Shown piece by piece: positions 1 to 10,500 of a stretch of 64,000 bases of DNA. The notes under the pieces were generated by a model. That model ran no database searches. It was given only the letters and a program-made list of their open reading frames with translations, and was not told where the DNA came from. The position numbers were made by a program, and so were the translations under genes. The number at the start of each line of letters is the position of its first letter. Within the stretch, counting starts at the first letter, position 1. The stretch comes from Trichostrongylus colubriformis (taxonomy: Eukaryota; Nematoda; Chromadorea; Rhabditida; Trichostrongylidae), in the NCBI GenBank assembly GCA_963978905.1, contig OZ022258.1, positions 50,948,591 through 51,012,590 of the forward strand. The letters are read 5' to 3'.

Positions 1-479
1 ACGCGTGTGAACTGGTACTACATGTATATGTACAGAAGAAATTGCTGGAAAGCAGTTTGGAGGAAAAAGCACGTTTTTAAAAAACGAAAGAACTTTCCCG
101 ACAACCTAATAGCTTAGAAACGTGAAAACATCTCTTCTTGTGGCAGCTTACAGACCCCGGAAGAGGAATTCTGACAGATAACTGAATATTTGCAGAATGC
201 AAAAGGTGAGGTGATTAGTAGATTACCAGTGGAGAAGGAGTGGAATGAAACGGTCAAGAAACCAAGACGTTTTCAGTGAGAAATCGATGAGGGTAAAACA
301 TTTTTAAGGAGCGCAGCCAGGGAAAAAATCACTCATCCATCGAACATTATCGTGTGCGTGGCATTTGTGAACCTTTTTGCTTCCGCTGCTCCGACCAAGC
401 GTTTCCTGATTTTCTGATTTTGAAGCACTGATTCTGCGCACGTGAAATAGATAGCCGTTTCACCTATTCGCGCGCCAAG
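1..479. other. upstream flank, no gene seen
   Basis: AT-rich flank before the first cysteine-rich gene. No convincing exon was found. If the real first exon of the 480-3316 gene lies upstream of 480 (see that entry), it would have to be here or beyond the window edge. Confidence 0.4.
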
Positions 480-3316
480 ATGGGACTACATATAACAGCA
501 GCTTCAATTGTTAGCTTATTTTCACTAATATCTCTTTATTTTGCGGTTTGTTCAATGAATGAGTTCCAGGATGCGGTAATTATTACAATGGTTGCGGTTC
601 CAACTGTGGAGGTAGCAACTCGTTTATTTTGTCAAACTCTTACTATTCACCTCTGTCATCAAACTGCCAAACAGCTTGCAGTAACATCAACTGCAACCAG
701 TATAACGGACAGTATAATGGGTAAGTTGACTCGCTGTGGTAGTAAAATGGTAAAGTGAGTCCTGATGGAGTTGGACTCAACTGCTTAGCTGAGTTCAACC
801 CATCATGGGGAAGGGGGGGGGGGCAGGAGGAGGAACCTGCCTTTATACTTTTCGGCGCCACGATTGTCCCGTCGTTAAGAAAGGTACCCATATTTTTAAC
901 GCTCGACCGGACCATAGTACAGTATGGTGACCATGGCAAGAGCCCACGCAAATCTTGCCACGGTTTGGCACTGTGCCGAGATTTCTCCAAATCTCGCCAC
1001 ACATTTGTGTAGGCTCCTGCCACACTGATCATACTGCAGTATGGTTCGGTCGAGCATTGTTGATAGAACGAGTAGCAATAGAGCCAACGTTGCCGGCAGC
1101 GGGCACCGGTTCACCTAAGAGCTCATTGGCAGTATCAGTAAGGCATTCGCCACCGTCGACTCCGTTACCGCAAAGTATGGAGCGACCTCAGAGAAAATCG
1201 AGCGCTGAGAAGACGAAGACGATGCTACCACGGATGGTCGTGGACTCTCTGTGCCTTGCTCCCAAAATCACTTTTAGGCAGTACATCATCGCATACGTTG
1301 GCGGTGGTCAATACGATCCATGCGCAAGCAGCTGCTGTGGAGGATCGAACACTTTCAACAATTGGCCTACACTCGGGAACGGCTACTACAATCCGTATGC
1401 AACGAACGTCATTGGAAACGGCGTTAGTAGCTACATCAACACGAATCCACTAACTCAGGTCAGTTCAGTGGTATGATGGGATGTTTGAACGCACTAGAGT
1501 TTGCATATCGCGAGGGTTTTGTCAATTTCAAGACTCAGCGTCTTTGAACCGACCACAGCACCTTTGGGAAGAGCGGAATATCGCGCGGTCGTGCGATGCA
1601 CAATGTTCATGTCGCAACGCGACCGCGCGCCACACACCACGACGCGTATTTTGAAATGGATTGGGTCACCACGGAAAGAGCAGAAAGCAAAACGGCATCT
1701 GAGGGAATTCTAAGGCCATTCGCAATTCTGATGCGTTTTTAAAAGCTGAGAGAGAGGAGGAAGGTGGTGCAGAATTTGACCTAACGCGAAGTTGTTTTCT
1801 TTGATATACTACGCCACTGAAAACTATTATGACACTTCATTTCCGAATTGAATTTGCAAAAACTCACTTTCAGGTGGGACCTGGTCCAGTCATCATTTCC
1901 AACGGCATTCGACGAAGTCCTCTGCCAGCAGCGTTCACTGGTACCATCAGTAACGGAGGTTGGACCTAATCGATAACTATTATTTTGATGTGGATATGGA
2001 GCGTATGACTATTTTGCAACTAACAACTATTCAGAGAGAGTGTTCACGATAAAAATCGACTTTGATTTGTTCGATGACATTGAGTACGAACACTTCACTG
2101 ATGAGCTCACAGGACATCAGTCGTCAGGGGAAAAAATCAATCCTCGCATGCCCCATAACCCTAAATCTCTATTTTATATTAGAACAATATGGACTTCTGG
2201 ATCAGAAGGAGCCAATACGCCGTCGCGAACGTGACACATGACACAATCACCATGGGAGTGATGAGAGATTGTAGACAAGAATGGCACCATGCGCCGTATC
2301 GGCTCCTCCACACCCGAAACTTCCACGATTCCCACAGTTACACTTCTTTACTCCTCTGCCATGACGTCAGATGGGCTGTGAGCAATAGGATTGTGGGTGG
2401 GAATTCGGTTATTAGGTATGAGGGTTTTTTAGAAGGCGGGATTTGTGCAGTAAGGACTTGTGAAGCCCTTCTGATAATTTTCAGCCCGTTTTTTTTTCAT
2501 CGTGACAGCGATAGCGCTTCTCTCAGTAGCTTATGAAGAACAAAAATGAAAGATGTATTATATCCAAAGCATCGTTTTGAGCAATGAAAAGTGCCGACAG
2601 TTTGATAATAAGGTGCGTAATGACATGTCATTTTAGTGCTGTTATGTGGTGGTAACGAACCAGCCGGTGGTTACTGCTCTGGAAATGGTCAATGTCCATC
2701 TGGCCATGTCTGTGTGGCCGGAAATGTCTGTTGTCGATGTGCAGTTGGAGCTAGTTCGGGTAGAGCTATAAGAAGCTCGTCAGTTCAGAGTGATTACTGA
2801 GCTATTAATTTTAGGAACCTGCCCATCAGGTAATGACTCCGAATGCCCCGTTGGGTACGGCTGTGCTGTTTCGCTAAACTGCTGTCCTACTGAGGTGAGC
2901 GAAAAACCAGCAAAAAGAACCCCTAGGAAGAGAACAGGGAGGAAGATGATTTTAGATAGTTCTGGAAGGGGGGGGGGGTTCATTTCTGGAGCATTATGAA
3001 AGATACGTTGTGGAGGTGCAGCTTAAATAGTCCAATGGATTGAGATAAGATCCCAACATTCACTCCGCTACACTCTTAAAAGATGCAAAATGCGCGACGT
3101 ATCCGAGACAATCTCGTCAAATGATTCCTTGCTCATTCCTTTTGAAGATTCAGGAAGCTTGGTGCTTCTATTTCATAACCAAAACTCATAAAGTTTTCAA
3201 CTTCGAAGTGCTTTTAGATTCGACCCGGGCAAGGCCTGTCGGTATGCGGTGTGAATGGTGATTGTGAGGACGGATTCGAATGCGGAAAAGGCAATTTGTG
3301 CTATCCAATTGGTTGA
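480..3316 (+). CDS. secreted cysteine-rich protein with CC-domain modules (gene A)
   Basis: Predicted small extracellular protein; molecular function unknown. Exons read as 480-720, 1278-1458, 1874-1958, 2637-2759, 2815-2894 and 3218-3316, with GT donors and TTTTAG or TTTCAG acceptors; reading frames agree across all five introns. The ATG at 480 opens a signal-peptide-like stretch (about 25 residues, hydrophobic core SIVSLFSLISLYFAV). A Gly/Asn/Tyr/Cys-rich part follows (NYYNGCGSNCGGSN; ASSCCGGSNTFNNW). Three cysteine modules of CC-domain type come next (CPSGHVCVAGNVCC; CPVGYGCAVSLNCC; CEDGFECGKGNLC). Two points are uncertain. The signal frame and the cysteine-rich frame differ by one base near 571, so there is an indel, a sequence error, or an unseen upstream exon spliced to TTCCAG at 564-569. 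The 1958 donor (GTTGGA) is weak; without it the first gene would stop at 1969. The gene is paralogous to the one at 7550. Confidence 0.72.
901..1055. mobile_element. MITE with GCTCGACC inverted ends, in intron 1 of gene A
   Basis: The ends are inverted repeats of about 45 bp: the left arm starts GCTCGACCGGACCATAGTAC and the right arm, reverse-complemented, starts GCTCGACCGAACCATACTGC. No coding capacity. A related left end occurs at 20,349-20,395. No clear target duplication was seen. Confidence 0.7.
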
Positions 3317-3498
3317 CCGGATGCCAATGATGTGCATAGCGCTCAATAGTTTAATATTTATCACCAATCGATGTTGGGTGACGGATCTACCTCGATTAAG
3401 TGAATTTCTCCATTGTATTTGAAGAGTTTACGTCTTCTATATCAAAGATGATCTCATGAACTCTTTAGCCAAATGGATGTCCTTTGATTTAGTATTTA

Positions 3499-3504
3499 AT
3501 AAAT
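3499..3504 (+). promoter_or_regulatory. AATAAA polyadenylation signal of gene A
   Basis: Canonical AATAAA 183 bp past the stop codon at 3314-3316, on the coding strand. It is the first good candidate seen downstream of the gene. Confidence 0.5.
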
Positions 3505-4810
3505 TTATTCTCAAGATTTTTCTGAATAATAAAAAGGTTCAACGGATAATGTGAGTTAGTTGAGAGAAATTTAGCCGAATATTTTGTTTCAGGCTCACTT
3601 CTTAGTTTGTTGTTAAGTAAAAGTAAGTAGGTTTCAAGTGAGAGCAAAAGATATAGCGAGCTGGTTACAGAAGAGATATCCAGCAAAAGAGAATTCATTC
3701 TGAACAACTTAAAGTGTCTTTTTGCATTTGATTCTTTCGCCTGTGGTGAATTAATTTAGAGGTAAGTGGTCGTTGTAAGAGACGCAGACAAGTAGCGACG
3801 AAGAACAGACATGACGCAGACACTGGAAACCACGTCGATTGGTGGGCGGTCCTTGTCTGCCCGCTCATCATGTATGAAGGCTCTGCACCGTTATCCTCAA
3901 CTTCAAAATGGAAAAAGCGCAATTCTATCGGTGGACCACTATAACACTCATGCAGGCCACTGCTCTACTAGATAGATCGCGGAAGGTGTCCCTCAAAAGA
4001 AAGCTTTCTGATCTCTGAACATATCTTTGCGAAACACCTGGAAACCCCCTGAGAAAGGCGCTAATCAGTACAGCAGTCTTGAATATACCTTACTGAGCTA
4101 ATTAGGTGAACATGGAATAGTAGGCTTGAAATGTCCAACACATTTCTCGAGAACGATTTACCTACGATGAGAGAGGTGATGGGAAAATCCATAAATCACA
4201 TTGAAAGACGCATAAACTGCCCACATAGCTTCCTTCGGTCGCGACATGCGAAAGTCCGAGATGTAGACGAATAGAATCGCGTTCTCATTTTCTAATGCAC
4301 TGTATAAATAATTTCTCGCAATTATGCGTAGGCGTCACAGGTCGCCGACTAAGCTATTCCTTCGTAACTCAATGTCAAATAAGTTTCGCATATATCGTAA
4401 ACAACAAAGAGTAAACAATACCAGTTTGTGGTCTGAGACCCTCAACCTACCCACTTATCAACTTCCGCATCAATGCCCGTTCAGACTAATCAAGCCTTCT
4501 ATTCCTCCGGAATAGATGAATTGGCACCAGACCGACCCTCACAGGTCATTGTATTGAGCGAATCGCACTCACCTGCCCCCACGATTCTGAATGGAGTTAG
4601 ATGACGCGGCTCATCCCACGAAAAAGATTGATTAAGGCATGACCGACCTTCTATATATAGAGGAGATGAAAATTCATTCAAGTCCAGTGCAAGAATCACG
4701 GATCGATAATAAAGGCCATGAAAAGTCACCAATTTCAATGAAAACTGAATGAGAGGCGCATCCCAAAGCTGTAAAACCAGCGATGGGTGTTGATTGCCAA
4801 AGACTTACAC

Positions 4811-5130
4811 AAAAATGGTGCATATTTTCAATATCCCAAGCATCTGTCACTGGGCTGCATGTATCCTGTAAGAAATCTTGAATTGATAGGGAATTTTGAA
4901 AAGTGTTCCTTCTCAAAGACCTCTGCTATATTGATTCGTGCCAGAGGAACGAAATTATGAGATCTTTATAAAAAATAGTGCATATTTTCAATAGCACACC
5001 CAGCATCTGTCATTGGACTGCATGCAATCCGTAAGAAACTGAAAATTGATGCAGGATATCTCAAAAGGATCCCTTTTCAAGTAGCTTCACCATATTGATT
5101 TCATCTTAGAAGGACGAAATCTTGAGATTA
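4811..5130. repeat. tandem duplication, period 160 bp
   Basis: Two diverged direct copies lie end to end (4811-4970 and 4971-5130). Both contain GTGCATATTTTCAATA, an AGCATCTGTCA..GG.CTGCATG segment, and end in GACGAAAT or AACGAAAT followed by GAGAT. Confidence 0.75.
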
Positions 5131-6189
5131 ATAAGCTACCTCTAAAGCTTTACTCAATCAAGTCAGCTACATCACAATTCAGTGGGAGCTGCTGGTTAGG
5201 GCCGATGAGTCTTTTCCCTACAACGGCTTCGCTTCTCATCGCTATTCTTCGCGATTTTTCAGTTTTTTTTTTAAATTTGTCTGAACATTCTAACTAAATG
5301 TATGTTTTTCGAGTTGCTCATCGCGTATTTGCAAATACTTGCGCGCAGGAGTTACATTTGCGATGTCGGAGATCAAAGTTCATAAATGTCTTGATGACAA
5401 TGAATCATCCGCTCGGATCCAAATGCCTTGCTGCATTACTTGAATCCACACTTCACAAATACCGAACAAATACCGACTTTTCAACCCTACAACATTTTTA
5501 TGGAAACGTTGATAGATCAAATACAATATAGGAATAAATAAAGTCTGTTGTCGCTCAAAAGGGTAGCGTCACTTGCATACTGATGATTTCCACATCAGAC
5601 CTCACCCAAATCAACCAGGCTGTCCGCATTTTCAGTGTTATCCAAGCCAAATCAGACCGTACTACAATCTTGTTTGAGTTGAACTTTGATCCTATGCCAG
5701 AGTTCATTCTGGCAAGTTGCCAGACCCGTACCTATTTGGAGCAAAGTTTTGGCAAACAAACACGATGAAAAACTCTCTTGATCTCCAGTTGCTCTTTAGC
5801 AATCCGGCCCTATAATAAAGACGCGGTCGTGCTTGTTGATCTGAGGAGTTCACGCGAGGTTTTCGGCCTCAGCTCACCTGTCTACTTAAACCGTCTCGAA
5901 CAACTCTGAACACACATTAGCGCAGTTTCCACGACGGAAAATGCCGTTCTTTGAACATTCGTCGCCGTTTTGCATTTTTTACATTTACCACATTTTTTGT
6001 TATTTATTCCGGAACTTTTCAAAGGAGGTTTTATTAAATAAAAATGTAAATAATGAAATGGTGGTCTTAAATTAACTCCTGGCACTGTTTACCCAGAGCA
6101 ACCCCACCAACTCGCATTTTGAAGCGACTGAAGAAATGATTTTCGATAAACATTTCCGCTTGACTAGAAACTTGTAACTAAGAAATCCA

Positions 6190-6250
6190 ATTTAATCCGT
6201 AGAACACGAATATGGCATTCGATTGGCGTGAAATCGCCTGGAGCCCACGC
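6190..6250. repeat. fragment of the CCGTAGAACACGAA foldback family
   Basis: Contains CCGTAGAACACGAATATGG followed by a GGCGTGAAATCGCCTGG segment. The same motif marks the arms of the foldback at 31,628-32,108. Only one arm is present here. Confidence 0.55.
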
Positions 6251-7211
6251 CACAGAAATTACATTAAATAATTGACAAATTCATGTTCACCATCCATACC
6301 GCCATCGGAAGGCGCATGGCGCGATCGTAAAGTTGGGTTGTAGGCTGGCAGTGTGCTGTGGGGAACCTTATACGCTCATCGCTTGCCCAGAGTTCTTCAA
6401 AAGCGAATCTCTTCTCATCCCCCCCCCCCCCTCCACCTTTAGTCGGATCCGCACGGTTTTACGCACGAGCAATCCCAAGTTTGCTACAATCGTTGAGTTA
6501 TAAGCAACCATCCTCCTCAAACCCCATAATCCACAAACCATTCTTGGTGCCACGAACAGTACAGAAAAGGAGCGACCGTCACCTGATACTTAGTTGTTAT
6601 GGTGGTTTTGAGGGATCAATATTTGGTTATTTTCCTTTCCATTGAGGTGGAGGCGATTTGTCTGTTTTTTTCAAGACGATGGACATTACAATTTCTCAAA
6701 ATAAGTTGAAGACGGTTCAGGAACTCAGAAAACTTCCCAAAAACCAGTAGCGTGAAACACATTCTATCTTTCTTTAGGGCAGTAGACAAGTTCTTCACAG
6801 TGACAAAACTTGGGCTAAACGATACGGCACATGATACCACATAACCCATTTGTGTCGTGGAAAACACGCCCATTCGTGGACTGGGCGTGAGGGAAATTGC
6901 AACTGGGTTCCTATGTGGGCACTCGAGTGTGTTATTTAAAAGTTGCTCGAAACGCCACTAGTTCTCTGCGTGAGCACTTTTCCACGATATCCACCCCAAA
7001 TGCACCAAATGTCACGCTCATTTCCTTCAAAGACACCTCAGGGATGATGTCGGCGGATCGTGGAATACTCACGGAATATGAAAGTCGAGATGATCGTTTA
7101 GAAAGAATGCAAGGAAAAGGTAAACAACACGAAAAATGAGGAACCAAAAACCCTCCCTCTCACTCCTTCCTTTCACAACCTTTGCATCACTAGCAGGTGA
7201 CGGTAGATGCA

Positions 7212-7348
7212 GACGGGTGAGGGGGTTTATTAGCCAGCCATAAAGTTGTCCCACCCTCGCAGCAACTCGCCCACTGGATGCGGGTGAGGAGGTACGTTAA
7301 CCAGGCACAAACGTTGTCCCACCCTCGCAGCAACTCGCCCACTGGATG
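7212..7348. repeat. minisatellite, two units of about 67 bp
   Basis: Each unit contains CGGGTGAGG, an ACGTTAACCAG or TTAGCCAG segment and then the identical core GTTGTCCCACCCTCGCAGCA with ACTCGCCCACTGGATG. It lies about 200 bp upstream of the start of the 7550 gene. Confidence 0.8.
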
Positions 7349-7540
7349 CCAGGTAGCCTGACTGGTAGCGCTACGGGACCACGAAGAAGACCACAAAGCG
7401 CGCTTTTCCGATAGAAGTTTTGAAGCAGATCACCTCGTCTGGACTGGGACAGTCGTTCAGAGAGGATATGTATCCTCAATCTTAACTTTGTCCCTACCCT
7501 TGACGATGTCTTTATATTAACAAAAATCGCAAATTCTTCG

Positions 7541-7550
7541 CATTTCAGAA
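7541..7550 (+). promoter_or_regulatory. probable spliced-leader trans-splice acceptor
   Basis: CATTTCAG ends at 7548, one base before the ATG at 7550, with an AT-rich stretch upstream. In nematodes a 3' splice site this close to the start codon without a matching donor is the usual sign of spliced-leader addition. It also supports the choice of start. Confidence 0.65.
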
Positions 7551-10500
7551 TGTTGATGCTTGCATTCACTGCCCTATTCGTTATGGCCACCACGGTGGAG
7601 TCATCCTTGAATGAACTCCAGACCCGGCATCGTCGTCAGAGTTCCTACACAATATACTACCTATGCGGGAGAGCCCCTACCCAGTACCTGTCCTATTATC
7701 GTAAGTTGCCCCTAAAACTTTTGATAAATGTTATGAAGCTGGTTACCAGAACGGCTTGTCTTGATTTTCTGTGCTACACTTGTAAGGTTCTGCTTTGAAA
7801 TTATCAAAATTCAGCATGTAATCCATGCAATAATTGCGGAACGTCATGTCTACGGCGGTGCACGACAACAATGGCTTGTCAGACAATCGACATCAATCTT
7901 GCATGCGTAAACGGTTGTTGTAAACAGGTAAGAATATCTTAGAACCCTTATAACTCAAAAAATAGTAGGCGAGGGCTGGTAAAAATTGAAATACCAGCGA
8001 AAATCCGTAGTGCTCGAGTGTCTGGCCACTGTTGAATTTTTAGGCGTATGCTCTTTCATTGCGTATCCACAGGCACTTTTTCAAAAAAAAAGTGCAAGTG
8101 TCCCTAGAAATTCTGCAAAATTAGCTTTTTAGAAGCGTGAGTGCGTGAAGACACCCTAGGCTGTCGTCAGACTTTGCGATTTTATGATTATGCGATTTTG
8201 CAATTTGGCGGTATCGCACTTTGCACGCGAAGTTGCGGCACTGCACATTACATGACGGATTTGGAAGGCCGGTGATTTGTTCCCACCGTAACCTTGTTTA
8301 AAGAACGCAAACGCGTCCTCCAAAGATCTTGCCACCAGCACGGTCCTTTGAAGTTGGGATTGTCGAAGATGAGACAGATATTTTGACTGATGCTTTTTCA
8401 TGTAGGAGGAGGGTATATGAATTTAAGCCTAAGCCTAGAGAGGGAAGGAGCCCCGACGTCGGTAAAAACCATCTGTCTCATCTTCGACAACCCCAACTAC
8501 CACCGTGTTCAAAGGATCGTACTGGTGGCAAGATCTTCAAAGGGCGCGTTTGTGTCCTTTAAACAGGGTTACGGTGGGAACAAATCACGGCCTGCGGAAT
8601 CCGACTTGTCTGCACAATCTCAAGGTCGTAGTATCGCGTGCGAAACTGCGATGCCGCAAAATCACAAAGTCTGATGGCGTCCTCAGCACTCAGTGTTGAG
8701 CTCCTATTTCCGGGCTGCGTCATTACCATCGCATATTCGATCACCCGTTCGCCATTAGTGCGAGGCAAGTTCAAACTTTTAAGCGACATAAGTGGAAATT
8801 CCGCGTATGCAAAATGACTACGAGCTCTAAAGACGTATCCTTTCGAAGCTAACAGCATAGGGAACTTCAGATAATCCGTGTCATGAAATCACAAGTAAGG
8901 TGAATACAAAGACCTCGAGGTATGAGGAGAAAGTAAGAACTGGGAATGCATGTTGTTCGAAGAAAAATATTCCAGTTCAAAAGAGGTGAGTTGTTGCGAA
9001 TCTAGCATTGAAAAAGCGCGGTTTGGAGTGCCACGCGAGTTACCGGCGAAGGCCTAACAACGTTCGCGGCCGGCTGGATTAGCCCCTCGCCCGTCGGCCT
9101 CTACCCCACCAGCCAGTGTTGCAGAGGGGGGTGAGCGCCTGCCCCACCAGCCAGTGTTGCAGAGGGGGGTGAAAGAAAAAGAGTGACACTACAGCTACAC
9201 TGTGAGCAGTGCTATTTTCATATTCTGCCAGATTCTCCCTGCGGGAACTTTGACCTCATCTTCGGCGCTAAGGTGAACTCTAGTGACGAGGGAAATTTTC
9301 GGACAATACGACCTCAGCCGTTCCACGCTTCCGGCACCGCTACCTTCGTCCAATACCCACGTCGCCTCCCACAAAAGTCAATATACAGCTGCCGCCTTTT
9401 TTTAAAGATCGGCTCAACAGGCCACAATTTTCTTAAAAAGAGGAGGCCGTCGTCGAGAAAGGAACAAATATTCCAAAATACAACCCCACACTTCCCAACC
9501 CAAGACATGATTCTCCCACAAATCCGTAAGCCCATGCCTGATCCAGCTTTGCAACTTGGCGCTGAGCACTACATAGGGTAAAGAAAATGGAATAAAGTAT
9601 GAATGGAAAAAGGAAAAGTAAAAACAAGGTGACAATGGCATGCATCCAATAAACTCTATTCACCTATTCACATTCCAACATTTTTTTTGCTGGAGTTTGC
9701 GAATCTGGTCGCGTTGTTGTTTCAATATTTTAATCTTTCACTCATTGCATACCCACTGTCATTCAAATTTCAAGAGAAAAATCAGGTTTGATATCGTTGA
9801 CCTCTATATGAATTTCAGAGGAACAACTACCCACCAGTGACATCCACCACGACCAGAGCTCCACGTGAGTTAGTCTCAGAATTTACGAAGCCGTACACAT
9901 TAGCTAACCGCGCACCATGCGAAAATAAGTCCTAATGCACCATAATAACAGGTAGGAACACTCATTACATATATGTGGATGATAGAGTACATTGCGTCTC
10001 TTTGCAATATGCCTGTTATTAGACAGCCCAAATTACATATTAGTTAGCTACATTTGAATCCACATGGTCACTTCATGGATCGGCCATGCAGTGCGCTGAT
10101 TTCGTAAAAAAAAATTTAAATAACATCTGTAAAAGTGCAGTTTTCCAATGGATTGAAACCATCGAATTGTGCTATACTCATGCTACACCCCTGTTTGCGC
10201 GCTTAAAGGAACCGGAAGGGGTCCGAAACAAGAGAAAAATACAAAGAAATGAGCATTTTGTAACGAACGCAGAAGGTTAGAAGCGAGAATCGGTGAAAAA
10301 CCCCGAATTCGAAAGTGCATCGCTGCGGTGTGCATTCGCGCCTCATTCGCTCCATCGCACTGACTTTCCGAGTTGCCCGCTGTAGGAGACGGGCCGCGGT
10401 CCAACATTAGTTGTAGCACCTGACTCCCAGCGCAGTGGAGTGGCCATTCCCAACTACATTAGCATTCATGTAAGTACATCTAGAAACAGTGTAAGAAAGA

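Larger units (their letters stand above)
3505..7542. other. intergenic between the two paralogues
   Basis: No ORF here shows convincing coding features. The interval holds a 160-bp tandem duplication (4811-5130), a fragment of a dispersed foldback family (about 6190-6250), a 13-C run at 6419-6431 and a minisatellite pair (7212-7348). The stretch from about 7350 to 7542 would hold the promoter and outron of the 7550 gene. Confidence 0.4.

Noticed and set aside
643..1032. 129-codon minus-strand ORF
   Set aside because: It is antisense to exon 1 of gene A and the inverted-repeat MITE in its intron; no independent support.
5196..5290. Possible promoter or terminator near the T-rich run
   Set aside because: Simple AT-rich sequence with no gene at a suitable distance.
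9183..9581. 132-codon plus-strand ORF
   Set aside because: It lies within intron 2 of gene B, shows no domain or signal peptide, and the opposite strand is equally open in pieces.
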